Source: Saprospiraceae bacterium (GTDB lineage Bacteria; Bacteroidota; Bacteroidia; Chitinophagales; Saprospiraceae). Taken from it: a DNA stretch of 64,000 nt. Numbering within the stretch: the first letter of the stretch is position 1; the number at the start of each line of letters is the position of its first letter. Of the stretch, positions 9,687 to 19,671 are shown piece by piece. The position numbers and the translations under genes were made by a program. The notes under the pieces were generated by a model, which worked only from the letters and a program-made list of their open reading frames with translations, was not told the DNA's origin and did no database searches. Where the stretch lies: the NCBI GenBank assembly GCA_016715465.1, contig JADKAA010000029.1, positions 62,001-126,000 of the forward strand, read 5' to 3'.

Positions 9687-9898
9687 TGGTAATTATTTAT
9701 AATGTGTACTTTATATATTATTAATAATTTAAATATTACTTGATATTTTTATTTGTTAATTTATTTATAATTCAAAATCAGGCTTCTACGTATGAATTTT
9801 GTTTTCATGCATACTTTATTGCCCAATTATTAAGAAGACTTTCTCGATGCTATGGATTAATTATTTTAATTTTGTCTCCCTGTAACTAGCCCTTCATT

Positions 9899-11194
9899 TT
9901 GGATTCATCATTTTTCATAGCAAAAAAATTAGCCTTTTCAGGAGATAAATCCTTTACCCGGGTAATCGTATCCATTGCCATTGCAGGTCTGGCCATTAGT
10001 ACTGCCGTGATGATATTGAGCAGTGCCATCATTACCGGTTTCAAAAAAGAAATCAATGCTAAAATATTTGGTTTTTGGGGGCATATTCACGTTTCAGATT
10101 CAGGCATAACCCGCAATTTTGAGCTTAGGCCCATAGATATTTCTCAGCCATATTTTCAAAAACTTATGGTTTTAGGCCAGGTAGAATATTTTGAGCCTGT
10201 GCGAATTTTTGGCTTTCCTCTGGAAAACTACCAGCGTCAACGATTTACAAAAGGGGGAGTGAAGACCGTAAATCCTTACATAATCATGCCATGTTTGCTG
10301 GAAACTAAGAAAGACATGATGGCCGGTTTATTTAAAGGCGTCGGCAAAAATTACGATTGGTCTGCCATGCAAAGGTTTATGACAGAAGGCAGGGGTCTGG
10401 GCGTTGAGGCACCGGCAAATGGCATCGTCATAAGCAGGATCATTGCCCGTAAACTCAAGATAAATTCCGGGGATAAGATCATTGTGTCCTTTGTAAAGGA
10501 GCAGGTTAAGTTGCGAAGGGTGCTTGAAGTTACAGGAATTTACAACACCGGTCTGGAGGAATACGATGAAAGGTTTATCCTGGGTGATGCCAATTTACTC
10601 CAGGAAATTCTAAATTGGCTGCCCACAGAATATAGTGGCATCGAAATATTTGCGAACCACTTTGCTGATGCCCAGGTACTCAATGACTACATTTACACCC
10701 AAATTCTGCCGTCAAATATATACAGCGAAACCATCAGTGAAAAATTCCCGAATATTTTTGAATGGTTAAAACTCCAGGATATCAATGAACGTATTATTCT
10801 TCAGCTCATGGGTATTGTAGCCATCATTAATCTGGTTACGGTGTTGCTTATTCTAATCCTGGAACGAACCCGTATGGTGGGCATTATGAAATCTTTGGGG
10901 GCTGATAATTGGATGGTAAGGCGTATATTTTTGTACCATGCTTCATATATTCTTATTTGGGGACTGGTCATTGGAAATCTCCTCGGTTTGGGCATTGCCT
11001 GGGTGCAAAAATCAACTGGCATTATCAAACTGGATGAAAACAATTATTACCTGGACGTGGCACCCATTCACATTGACTGGATGCAAATCGGCATCATCAA
11101 TATGTTGGCATTCCTGGCCTGTGTGCTCACCTTGATTATTCCTTCACTGGTGATTAAAAAAATTACGCCGGTGTCGGCCCTTCGTTTTGATTGA
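9899..11194 (+). CDS. FtsX-like ABC permease (LolC/LolE type)
   Basis: A 431-residue inner-membrane protein with the LolC/E plan: a first transmembrane helix at ~25-47, a long periplasmic domain (~48-285), and three more helices (~300-325, 345-370, 395-420). It carries the C-terminal phrase ILERTRMVGIMKSLGAD typical of the FtsX domain. LolCDE releases lipoproteins from the inner membrane for transfer to the outer membrane; the ATPase is not next to it here. The start is TTG at 9899, which gives the family-like N-terminus SFFIAKKLAFSG; no ATG is available. Its stop overlaps the ATG of the next gene by one base. Confidence 0.85.
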   Translation: MDSSFFIAKKLAFSGDKSFTRVIVSIAIAGLAISTAVMILSSAIITGFKKEINAKIFGFWGHIHVSDSGITRNFELRPIDISQPYFQKLMVLGQVEYFEPVRIFGFPLENYQRQRFTKGGVKTVNPYIIMPCLLETKKDMMAGLFKGVGKNYDWSAMQRFMTEGRGLGVEAPANGIVISRIIARKLKINSGDKIIVSFVKEQVKLRRVLEVTGIYNTGLEEYDERFILGDANLLQEILNWLPTEYSGIEIFANHFADAQVLNDYIYTQILPSNIYSETISEKFPNIFEWLKLQDINERIILQLMGIVAIINLVTVLLILILERTRMVGIMKSLGADNWMVRRIFLYHASYILIWGLVIGNLLGLGIAWVQKSTGIIKLDENNYYLDVAPIHIDWMQIGIINMLAFLACVLTLIIPSLVIKKITPVSALRFD

Positions 11195-11880
11195 TGAATA
11201 AATGGAATGCCATAAAACAATCAATGTCCATGCTTCCCATGCGATGGCGTCGTATTGCAAGGCATTTCAGTCATCCATTTAAACCACATGGCGATCACTT
11301 AGTACCTAATGGAATTTCGGATTGGATCTTTGACCTTTTGAGTTACCTCCTGGATGCCTTTTGCATTCCTGACCTATACCTGATAGCCAACCTGTTATTT
11401 AAACCAGGCATAAGGGGACTCAATGACTATGAGAAGGCCCTGGTAAGGAAAGTTTACGGAAATGCCGTAGATATTTCCGGCGTTTTAATTGATCCAAAGG
11501 CAGGTTTTATCAGTAAGCGATTTGGGTTTGCTTATGTCATTTCCAACCTGATCAATTACTGGGGCGTATTGAGAGAAGATATCCTCATTCATGAAATAAT
11601 GCATGTGTATCAATACCAAAAATTCGGTCTGGTTTACGCTTATCGCGCGATCAAAGCACAACATTCAAAAGAGGCATACGATTATGGTGGGTTTATTGGC
11701 CTGGAAAAGGCTATGTCAGAAGGCAAAACCTTGTTTGATTTCAATTTTGAACAGCAGGCTACCATTTTGGAACATTATTTTGTGTTCTCGAGCCGGCATG
11801 ATTCATGGGAAAATGAAAAAATTATTGCCCTTTACCGCCATTTTAGGAATTATGTACTTATAAATCCCGGTTTTAGGTAA
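11194..11880 (+). CDS. HExxH-containing protein, putative metallopeptidase
   Basis: A 228-residue protein with no recognised family. ATG 11194 overlaps the preceding stop codon (TGATG), so translation is probably coupled to the LolE-like permease. It contains HEIMH at 133-137, the HExxH pattern of zinc peptidases, and a downstream FEQQA at ~186-190 whose Glu187 could be the third zinc ligand as in gluzincins; this ligand assignment is inference. There is a hydrophobic segment at ~48-72 but no clear signal peptide, and a basic N-terminus (WRRIARHF). Possibly a membrane-associated protease-like protein. Confidence 0.68.
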   Translation: MNKWNAIKQSMSMLPMRWRRIARHFSHPFKPHGDHLVPNGISDWIFDLLSYLLDAFCIPDLYLIANLLFKPGIRGLNDYEKALVRKVYGNAVDISGVLIDPKAGFISKRFGFAYVISNLINYWGVLREDILIHEIMHVYQYQKFGLVYAYRAIKAQHSKEAYDYGGFIGLEKAMSEGKTLFDFNFEQQATILEHYFVFSSRHDSWENEKIIALYRHFRNYVLINPGFR

Positions 11881-11938
11881 AGCTTCCAAATAAACAAAAA
11901 TCATTTGAAATAATACATTACTATTATTCTAAAATCGT

Positions 11939-11946
11939 TAAATTTG
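11939..11946 (+). promoter_or_regulatory. -7 element upstream of gapA
   Basis: TAAATTTG matches TAnnTTTG, placing the transcript start near 11953 and giving a leader of about 40 bases before gapA. The -33 half is not convincing. Confidence 0.5.
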
Positions 11947-11993
11947 TATCAACTTTTCAAAATTATATTCTTAACAAAAACAATTCATTCAAT

Positions 11994-13004
11994 ATGGGAA
12001 AGAAGAAAGTAGCCATCAATGGTTTTGGCAGAATAGGCAGATTGGTTTACAGGCAGATATACAATATGGAAGGGATTGATGTCGTAGCCATCAATGACCT
12101 TACAGACGCACAGACCCTTGCCCACTTACTTAAATATGATACGGCCCAGGGAAGATTCAATGAAAAAGTAGAAGCGGCTGAAAATGCAATCGTTGTAAAT
12201 GGGGATAAAATCAATATTTACGCTCAAAAAGATCCTTCTCTGATTCCATGGGCTGATCACGATGTTGATGTGGTGCTTGAATGTACCGGTTTTTTTACCG
12301 CAGAAGAAAAGGCTGCGCTCCATCTGAAAGCAGGTGCCAGAAAGGTGGTAATCTCGGCGCCGGCAACGGGTAATCTCAAGACCATTGTTTTTAATGTGAA
12401 TCACGAAATCCTGGATGGTACAGAGACCATAATCAGTTGTGCTTCCTGCACCACCAATTGTCTGGCCCCTATGGCCCAGGTACTAAATGATAAATTCGGA
12501 ATTGTGAACGGAATGATGACGACTGTTCATGCATACACCAATGACCAGAATACCCAGGATGCACCCCATGCCAAAGGTGACCTGCGCAGAGCAAGGGCTG
12601 CGGCGCAAAATATTGTGCCCAATAGTACAGGAGCAGCCAAAGCGATTGGTTTGGTCCTCCCTGAATTAAAAGGAAAACTGGATGGTTCAGCCCAAAGGGT
12701 ACCTACATTGACCGGCTCACTGACTGAACTTACTTGCATTTTAGCTAAATCTACATCAATGGCAGAAATCAACGAAGCGATGAAAGCAGCCTCCAATGAA
12801 AGTTTTGGATATACCGAAGATCCGATTGTCAGCAGTGATGTTATCGGCAGTACCTTTGGATCTTTGTTCGATGCTACTCAAACCAAAGTACAGGTGGTGG
12901 GCGATTCCCAGATGGTAAGAACGGTAGCATGGTATGACAATGAAATGTCTTATGTATCCCAATTGGTGAGGACACTTTCTTACTTCGCTGATCTTAATAA
13001 ATAA
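11994..13004 (+). CDS. gapA: Glyceraldehyde-3-phosphate dehydrogenase, type I
   Basis: A 336-residue phosphorylating GAPDH. It shows the NAD-binding GFGRIGRLVYRQ, the active-site SCASCTTNCLAP with catalytic Cys152, and the conserved C-terminal WYDNEMSYVSQLV. An acidic residue in INDLTD at the end of the second strand favours NAD+ over NADP+. It lies 45 bases before pgk on the same strand, giving a two-gene glycolytic unit. Length and ends are normal. Confidence 0.97.
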   Translation: MGKKKVAINGFGRIGRLVYRQIYNMEGIDVVAINDLTDAQTLAHLLKYDTAQGRFNEKVEAAENAIVVNGDKINIYAQKDPSLIPWADHDVDVVLECTGFFTAEEKAALHLKAGARKVVISAPATGNLKTIVFNVNHEILDGTETIISCASCTTNCLAPMAQVLNDKFGIVNGMMTTVHAYTNDQNTQDAPHAKGDLRRARAAAQNIVPNSTGAAKAIGLVLPELKGKLDGSAQRVPTLTGSLTELTCILAKSTSMAEINEAMKAASNESFGYTEDPIVSSDVIGSTFGSLFDATQTKVQVVGDSQMVRTVAWYDNEMSYVSQLVRTLSYFADLNK

Positions 13005-13049
13005 TTTACATCACAAGGACTGATCCGTTTCAAAGAGGAAACGCAAAAC

Positions 13050-14237
13050 ATGAAACACATAAATTTTGACAATAAAAAGGTATTAATCCGGGTAGATTTC
13101 AATGTGCCACTTGACGATCAGTTGCACGTGACCGACAGCACCAGGATTGAGAAAGCGATACCTACACTGAAATATATTTTGGAGCAAGGTGGAACCCTCA
13201 TCGTCTGCACCCATTTGGGAAGACCAAAGCCGAGTACAGATAATGCCAAATATTCCACCATGCACCTCAAAGATACATTTTCAGCACTTTTGAGAAAGGA
13301 GGTCAAATTTGTCAATGACTGTGTGGGTGATGTGGTTTCATCGGCCGTGGCAGCGCTTAAAAAAGGCGATGTCCTTTTGCTGGAAAACACACGATTTTAC
13401 AAGGAGGAAACAGAGGGTGAGCCGGAATTTTCAAAACAACTGGCCAGCCTTGCGGACATTTATATCAATGATGCTTTCGGAACCGCGCACCGTGCCCATG
13501 CTTCTACCACCACCGTTGCCAATTATTTCGACAAATACCATAAAGGATTTGGATTTTTAATGGATGCAGAGGTAAGTAATGGATTAAAGGTGCTTCACGA
13601 TGCAGAATCGCCTTTCACCGCCATTGTAGGTGGTGCCAAGGTTTCGGATAAAATTCAATTGCTGGAAAACCTCATCGCAAAAGCTGACAATATCCTCATT
13701 GGTGGAGGGATGGCCTACACATTCATTAAGTCAACCGGCGGTGAGATCGGGAAATCGCTTTGTGAAAACGAATTTCTCGAGCTTGCAAAAGAAATACTTG
13801 CCAAAGCGGGGGACAAAGGCTGTAAAATATATTTGCCGGAAGATTCTGTGTCAGCCAGTGTTTTTGGGGCGGATGCGGAAACTAAAGTAGTGCCAAGTAA
13901 CACCATATCTCCTGAATGGATGGGTCTTGACATTGGACCTCTGGCGGTCGATGCATTTTCAAAAGTAATTATGGCGTCCAAAACCATTATTTGGAATGGA
14001 CCAATGGGCGTTTTTGAATTTGAAAAATTCTCCAACGGTACATTTGCCATAGCCCATGCGGTGGCAGCAGCCACAAAAAATGGGGCATTTTCACTTATTG
14101 GAGGAGGGGATAGTGTTTCAGCCATAAATAAGGCTGGTTTGGAAGATAGTGTGAGTTTTGTATCCACTGGTGGTGGTGCCATGTTGGAAATGCTGGAAGG
14201 AAAGATTCTGCCAGGGGTTGCAGCTATTCAGGAATAA
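13050..14237 (+). CDS. pgk: Phosphoglycerate kinase
   Basis: A 395-residue enzyme transferring phosphate between 1,3-bisphosphoglycerate and ADP. Recognised by KVLIRVDFNVPL at the N-terminus, the CTHLGRPK motif, the hinge-side GGAKVSDKI, the nucleotide site WNGPMGVFE and the C-terminal GGGDSVSAI and STGGGAMLE. Complete and of normal size. It directly follows gapA, the preceding step of glycolysis, and converges on the carboxylase gene with only 13 bases between stops; I see no clear terminator in that gap. Confidence 0.97.
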   Translation: MKHINFDNKKVLIRVDFNVPLDDQLHVTDSTRIEKAIPTLKYILEQGGTLIVCTHLGRPKPSTDNAKYSTMHLKDTFSALLRKEVKFVNDCVGDVVSSAVAALKKGDVLLLENTRFYKEETEGEPEFSKQLASLADIYINDAFGTAHRAHASTTTVANYFDKYHKGFGFLMDAEVSNGLKVLHDAESPFTAIVGGAKVSDKIQLLENLIAKADNILIGGGMAYTFIKSTGGEIGKSLCENEFLELAKEILAKAGDKGCKIYLPEDSVSASVFGADAETKVVPSNTISPEWMGLDIGPLAVDAFSKVIMASKTIIWNGPMGVFEFEKFSNGTFAIAHAVAAATKNGAFSLIGGGDSVSAINKAGLEDSVSFVSTGGGAMLEMLEGKILPGVAAIQE

Positions 14238-14250
14238 GACTAAATCCGGA

Positions 14251-15881
14251 TTAGGTTTGAATCACACCGGTATTAAATTTTTCAATTGGGGCATGATCTG
14301 CCATGGCTATTGAAAGTGACAAGAACTCCCTGGTTTGTCTTGGATCGATAATGGCATCCACCCAAAGTCTTGATGCGGCGTAAAAGGGTGTTGTCTGCGT
14401 TTCGTAGCGGGCTTTAATTTCTTCGTAGAGTTTTATCTCTGCTTCGGGATCAGGAGCTGAACCTTTTGACTTGAGGGCACCTACCTGAATTTGTGTCAGT
14501 ACTTTTGCAGCCTGGGCACCACCCATTACTGCTATTTTCGCCGTTGGCCACGCCACAATGAGCCTGGGGTCATAGGCTTTTCCACACATGGCATAATTTC
14601 CGGCGCCGTAAGAGTTGCCAATGACTATTGAAAACTTGGGAACCGTACTGTTGGCTACCGCATTCACCATTTTTGCACCATCTTTAATGATACCTCCGTG
14701 CTCAGATTTTTTGCCAACCATAAAACCGGTAACATCATGAAGGAAGATAAGCGGAATTTGCTTCTGATTACAATTTAATATAAACCGGGTCGCCTTATCC
14801 GCAGAGTCACTGTAAATAACCCCCCTACCTGCATTTCGCCCTTTCCATTTTTAGTAACCAGTCTTTGGTTGGCCACAATGCCTGCTGCCCACCCATCAAT
14901 GCGCACATACGCACAATAAATGGTTTTGCCGTAATCTTCTTTGTATTCAGTTACGGAATCTGCATCAGCAATACATTCCACGATTTCCCGGACGTCGTAC
15001 GGTTTGTTTTGCGCCGAAGGATAAATTCCTGTAATGTGTTTAATGTCTGTTACTGGTGATTTGGCCTTAATCCGGTCAATGCCGGATTTTGGGCCATGAC
15101 CAATTTTGCTGACAATGTCCCGGATTTTATCGAGACAGCTTTTATCGTCTTTCATGCGGTAGTCAGTGACGCCACTGATTTCACAGTGGGTTCTGGCGCC
15201 ACCTAATGTTTCCTGATCCACATCTTCGCCTATGGCTGCTTTGACGAGATAGGGACCTGCCAGGAATATGGATCCTGTACCTTCAACAATAAGGGCTTCA
15301 TCCGACATGATAGGCAGGTAGGCTCCTCCGGCTACACAGCTGCCCATAACCGCGGCAATCTGCACGATGCCCTGGCTACTCATTACAGCGTTGTTCCGGA
15401 AAATGCGTCCAAAGTGTTCTTTGTCAGGGAAAATCTCATCTTGCATCGGGAGATAGACACCGGCGCTGTCTACCAGATATATGATCGGAATACGGTTTTC
15501 CATAGCAATTTCCTGTGCGCGCAGGTTTTTTTTACCCGCCATGGGAAACCATGCTCCCGCTTTAACCGTAGCATCGTTTGCCACAATCATGCAAATCCTT
15601 CCATGAATGTATCCAAGCCCGCAGACCACGCCTGCGGCAGGACACCCTCCTTCCTCCTGGTACATTTCAAAGGCAGCAAAAGCACCAATTTCAAAAAAGG
15701 AACTCTCCTTATCAATTAAATATTGAATGCGTTCTCTTGCGGTAAGTTTTCCGGCCTCATGCTGTTTCGTTATCCGCTGTTTTCCACCCCCCTCATAGAT
15801 CTTTGCCAGCTTATGATTGACTTGAGCCACCAACTGACCCATGTAATCCTCATTTTTGTTGAAATCAAATTCTTGTGACAT
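14251..15881 (-). CDS. Acyl-CoA carboxylase, carboxyltransferase (beta) subunit, frameshifted
   Basis: Two reverse-strand frames, 14775-15881 (368 residues, N-terminal) and 14251-14721 (C-terminal), are one gene of the propionyl/methylcrotonyl-CoA carboxylase beta family. The join is at a run of six C (14820-14825): one more C restores GEMQVGG-VIYSDSADKATRF-ILN and gives ~543 residues, the family length. Family marks include AGKLTARERI, CVAGGAYLPIMSDEA and GNSYGAGNYAMCGKAYDPR. Biotin-carrying alpha subunit is not adjacent. The overall look (LVTKNGKGEMQVGG, FLHDVTGFMVG) is closest to methylcrotonyl-CoA carboxylase (leucine breakdown), but substrate is inferred. The break is most likely a sequencing deletion. 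Confidence 0.85.
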
Positions 15882-15915
15882 CTATCTTAAAATCTGTGTT
15901 GCGTCTGTATTATGC

Positions 15916-16773
15916 TTACTTGTTTTTTCGCATGCACTCTTTCAAGATATTCTTATGATTTAGGACGTAGGCATTGTCTTTTGCCTCATTAGCAAGCTTC
16001 AATCCGTATGTGGAGTCAGAAATGGCCTGATCGCAATCGCCAAGTTTTACAGCAATCTTCGCCCGTACATAATACGCCCAGTATTCTTTATTTTTTTCAA
16101 CCAATCTGTTTGCCCACTCATACGCCTTATTAAGATCCTTACCGTTTTCATAGTAATAATTGGCTGCATCATAATAGGTGTCAGCGGTCACTTCTGCAGC
16201 ACTTGTTTTTTCCGCTATTTCCTTCATAATCTGGGCTTCCGGATTATGACTTATTTTAAATTTCACCTCAGTCATTTCCCAGGTCATTCTGATCAAAGCA
16301 GAATTTCTGTCAAAACCTGTGATCTCAAAACTGAAATATTCTTCAGGTTCCGCCAATGAACCGGATTTAACCTCAAATCTCAAAAGGTCATCTTCAGGCT
16401 TATAGTTGTAAACGCCCCACTCATTTGGTTTTTTCGTGAGAATGATGGTCCAGGTAGATACCCCTGGAATGGTAACCAGTCCATAGGTACCGGCTGGCAC
16501 GCTCTTTCCTTCAAAGTCCATAGGTTCAGATATGGTAATGTTTGGAATTTTGTTGGCTCCTGTCCTCCAGACTGTATTAAACGGGACCAATGGTCCGCCA
16601 ATCATCTGCCTGCCCTTTAGCGCAGGTCGGCTGTATTCCAGCGTAACTTTCGATAAGCCCACAACCTGACTAATTGTGGCAGAAGGACTGGCTGCCGGTG
16701 TATTAATCTGTCCAAAGGCAGGAATAAAGCCGAAGGCACATATACAAAGTATCCAAGTGGTTATTTTATTCAT
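15916..16773 (-). CDS. DUF2911 secreted protein with TPR-like tail
   Basis: A 285-residue secreted protein: signal peptide 1-21 (ending AFGQ), DUF2911 domain (~23-175) with the family phrases TPAASPSATISQVVG, LEYSRPALKGR and VWRTGANKIPNITIS, then helical TPR-like repeats (~195-280). It has a clear paralogue at 56804-57652 with the same layout. The function of DUF2911 is not known; export to periplasm or surface is implied by the signal peptide. It follows the carboxylase gene on the same strand, upstream of it, with 34 bases between them. Confidence 0.87.
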   Translation of the reverse strand: MNKITTWILCICAFGFIPAFGQINTPAASPSATISQVVGLSKVTLEYSRPALKGRQMIGGPLVPFNTVWRTGANKIPNITISEPMDFEGKSVPAGTYGLVTIPGVSTWTIILTKKPNEWGVYNYKPEDDLLRFEVKSGSLAEPEEYFSFEITGFDRNSALIRMTWEMTEVKFKISHNPEAQIMKEIAEKTSAAEVTADTYYDAANYYYENGKDLNKAYEWANRLVEKNKEYWAYYVRAKIAVKLGDCDQAISDSTYGLKLANEAKDNAYVLNHKNILKECMRKNK

Positions 16774-16891
16774 CTTTTTTTTGCCAAATATACATATTAA
16801 TCCTAAAATGAATCACCATGTCGGATCGACAATGGACCATAGTACACTAAACTTTGGCCTATTTTGCAGCAAATTCTCTGAAAAATAGCCT

Positions 16892-16899
16892 TACCTTTG
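16892..16899 (+). promoter_or_regulatory. -7 element upstream of arcA
   Basis: TACCTTTG matches TAnnTTTG and lies 23 bases before the arcA ATG. A TTTG lies 25 bases upstream, which is longer than the usual spacing, so only the -7 half is firm. Confidence 0.45.
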
Positions 16900-16921
16900 C
16901 ATTCTCACCAAAATATTTTTT

Positions 16922-18177
16922 ATGGTAAATGTTAGTTCTGAGATTGGCAGACTAAAAAAAGTGATCGTTCACAGACCTGACCGGGGTATATCCAGGATAA
17001 CACCCAAAAGAGCGACAGAATTGCTTTTTGATGACATTGTATATGTGCCTCAGATGATGGACGAACACGACACTTTTACAGATGTGTTGGACGAATTTGT
17101 AGGGCAGGAAAATGTACACGAGGCAGAGAAACTCATCTTTGAGTCTTTGAATGCCAGCGCAGCCATGAGGGAAGAACTAATAAATAAGGCAGTGCATTAC
17201 GAGGAATTACCCAGTACTGATGCTGCTGCCCTGAAAGCCATGGAAAACGACATACTGACCCAGGTTTTGGTTACCGGCTACCTCCAGGAAGACGACCACA
17301 TCTATTTTGACCCAATTCCAAACTTCATCTTTACCAGAGATATCGCCGTTTCAGTGAATGATCATGTAATCATCACCAAAGCAGCAAAAACAGCTCGGTT
17401 CCGGGAAAATCTGCTTACCAGGTTTATTTTTGCTGCCCATCCCTTGTTTGCTGAAACAAATACACAGGGTAAAGTGATCAATTTGAATGACCTTAATGCC
17501 TTCCCACCCTCCCGAATGGGTCAGTCTGTGAGTATGGAAGGAGGTGATGTCATGATTTTAAATGAGGGCTGCCTGCTGATTGGCTGCAGTGAGCGTACAA
17601 CAGAACATGCCATTCATTCCCTCAAGGAAGTTTTGTTTGACAAGGGTGTTATCGAAAATGTGGTTCAGATCAATATACCCGACGACCGGTCCTATATGCA
17701 TATAGATACCCTGTTTACCCGCATCAATACCAATGACATGGTTTGCTTCAAACCCATTGTTTTTGATGGCAACAGCAGCAACGTGCAGGTTTACAGGAAG
17801 GATGGCTCATCAGCAGGATATGACAGTGTAAAGAATTTCATCTGGTCAGAAATTAATCCTGACATGAATTTTATTTTGCCGGAAATGGGGTTTCTCCATA
17901 CCAGGAAAGAGAGCAATGGACAGATGGTTGCAATCTGGTCACTGTAAAACCAGGCGTTGCCATTACCTACGATCGCAACCCACGCACAGAAGTGGCTTTT
18001 AAAAATGCAGGATATAATGTCATCACGGCTTATGATTTCCTGGAGAAGGTGGAAGACGGAGCGATCAATATCCATCAACTGGAGCGAACGATCATCACCA
18101 TTCCGAGCAACGAGTTGTCCAGAGCCAGGGGAGGTTCTCATTGCATGACCTGTCCGATTTTGCGCGATCCGGTATGA
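16922..18177 (+). CDS. arcA: Arginine deiminase, frameshifted
   Basis: Arginine deiminase hydrolyses arginine to citrulline and ammonia. The first frame (16922-17947) shows the start RLKKVIVHRPDRG, the FTRD motif (NFIFTRDIAVSV), SMEGGDVMILNE and the HIDTLF motif. The C-terminal part continues in another frame to 18177 with REQWTDGCNLV, AITYDRN and the signature ELSRARGGSHCMTCPI, which holds the catalytic cysteine. Adding one T to the TTTT run at 17874-17877 restores a single frame of ~418 residues, the family length. No arcB or arcC is nearby. The break looks like a homopolymer deletion in the assembly. Confidence 0.88.
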
Positions 18178-18256
18178 TGTAACTGAGCGGTTTATAACAT
18201 TTTATTTCTAAAGCGAAACTTATCTGGCAAAGGTAACGTTATCTGATTTGTACAAT

Positions 18257-18617
18257 GGGGTTGACTGGTATCGACAGGGAATGACACTTGTACGTAAGCA
18301 TGTCGGAGCACGATTGTTCACTCCGCAATAAATGACGATCAAACCATAATTGGCGAATCTAACTTCGCATTGGCTGCGTAATCAAGGATTACTAAGCCTT
18401 TAAGCTTCCTGCTTGACGCCTGATATACAGTTGGCAGCTTTCAAATTTTCAGGATAGGAATTCCAAATGCCTCTATGGAAGACCAAAACAACAGGGGATC
18501 GGCAATCACAACGCTGTCAGGATGCTGAGTGTGCGCTTAAAAACTGAGTTCTGACTAAACATGTAGAAAGCTTACGATTGCTTCATCTGGACGGGAGTTC
18601 GAATCTCCCCAGCTCCA
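18257..18617 (+). ncRNA. ssrA: tmRNA (ssrA)
   Basis: A 361-base transfer-messenger RNA that rescues stalled ribosomes. The 5' end GGGGTTGACTGGTATCGACA and the 3' tRNA-like end GGACGGGAGTTCGAATCTCC with acceptor CAGCTCC and discriminator A are diagnostic; acceptor ends pair. CCA is not encoded. The tag frame runs from the GGC at 18352 to the TAA at 18379-18381 and encodes GESNFALAA, similar to the GE--YALAA tags of Bacteroidota. Its partner smpB is not in the window. Confidence 0.95.
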
Positions 18618-18624
18618 CAAACTT

Positions 18625-18649
18625 AAAACCATTTTCGGATGGTTTTTTT
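18625..18649 (+). terminator. Terminator of ssrA
   Basis: Stem AAACCAT/ATGGTTT with loop TTTCGG followed by a run of T, directly after the tmRNA. Confidence 0.8.
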
Positions 18650-18810
18650 GTTTAAAAAAATTCCTTAAATGCTAAATATTTGATAATCAACATCAACGGG
18701 CATTAAAATATCCTACCAATTCAGGATTTATTGTGTCGTAAATAGGGGATTGCCTCCATTCAATTGTCAGGTAATAAACACACACACAATCACAATATAT
18801 TAATACCAAA

Positions 18811-19494
18811 ATGTTAACAACTTCCCACTATTTAACTGAGTTCCAGAGTTTGAAGTTCTTTGACACCTTGAGTGACGAAGAAAAAATGACACTGATGGCG
18901 AATTCACGGGTCATTTCGGACCATTCGCGGTCGAATCTGATCTATGACAAAAATACCCCCTGCAACTACATTTATTTTGTAGTAGAGGGTTCTGTGAAGG
19001 TCTCAACCTTTGAAGAGGACAAGGAACACATATCCATCATCCTCCATAAAGGAAATATTTTTGGAGAATGCTGTCTATATGGTCAGGAAATGACCCAGTT
19101 TAGCGCACATACGATTGAGGAAAGGACAAGGATTATTTCAATCAACGTTGAGTGCTTTAAAATCCTCATGAAACACAACTTTGAATTTAACCTCAAAGTA
19201 ATTGAAATGATCGGGGAAAAAATAAAGAAGAGCGAAGAGCGACTTCACAATTTTGCCACAAAGGATGCACGACAAAGGATTGTGGAGTTTCTTAAGGAAA
19301 ACGTAGAAAACAACGGCAGAAGGGTAGGTCTTGAAATGTTGATTAAACATGGTCTTACCCAGCAGGATATTGCCAACTTTACCGGCACTTCCAGACAAAC
19401 CGTTACTACGGTATTAAATGACCTCAAAAGTAAAAATAAAATACACCTGAGGCGAAAGAGCATCCTTATAAGGGATCTCACCGCGCTGGTTTAA
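18811..19494 (+). CDS. Crp/Fnr family transcriptional regulator
   Basis: A 227-residue regulator with an N-terminal cyclic-nucleotide-binding-type barrel (~15-125; EGSVKVSTFEEDKEH, HKGNIFGECCLYG) and a C-terminal winged helix (~150-225) with LTQQDIANFTGTSRQTVTTV as the recognition unit. The PRRS-like cAMP pocket cannot be confirmed, and the N-terminus lacks the four-cysteine FNR iron-sulfur pattern, so the signal is unknown. Targets are unknown. It is a single gene between ssrA and a terminator hairpin. Confidence 0.88.
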   Translation: MLTTSHYLTEFQSLKFFDTLSDEEKMTLMANSRVISDHSRSNLIYDKNTPCNYIYFVVEGSVKVSTFEEDKEHISIILHKGNIFGECCLYGQEMTQFSAHTIEERTRIISINVECFKILMKHNFEFNLKVIEMIGEKIKKSEERLHNFATKDARQRIVEFLKENVENNGRRVGLEMLIKHGLTQQDIANFTGTSRQTVTTVLNDLKSKNKIHLRRKSILIRDLTALV

Positions 19495-19530
19495 AGAGTT
19501 TTTTCATCATTAGTTTATAAGTTTATTAAA

Positions 19531-19565
19531 AAAAAAGATGTGCCTAAAGAGTCACATCTTTTTCT
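19531..19565. terminator. Terminator after the Crp/Fnr gene
   Basis: Stem AAAAAGATGTG / CACATCTTTTT with a 10-base loop, A run on the left and T run on the right. Confidence 0.85.
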
Positions 19566-19671
19566 TTTTTGATGGAATAGTTTAGGAATAAAAAATTATC
19601 CCACCCGAGGAACACATATTATAAACTAACTATTTGATTTTTTTCTCCCCTAGCGCCTGGGGTAATAATTG

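Noticed and set aside
13715..14182. 155-codon reverse frame inside pgk
   Set aside because: Antisense shadow of phosphoglycerate kinase.
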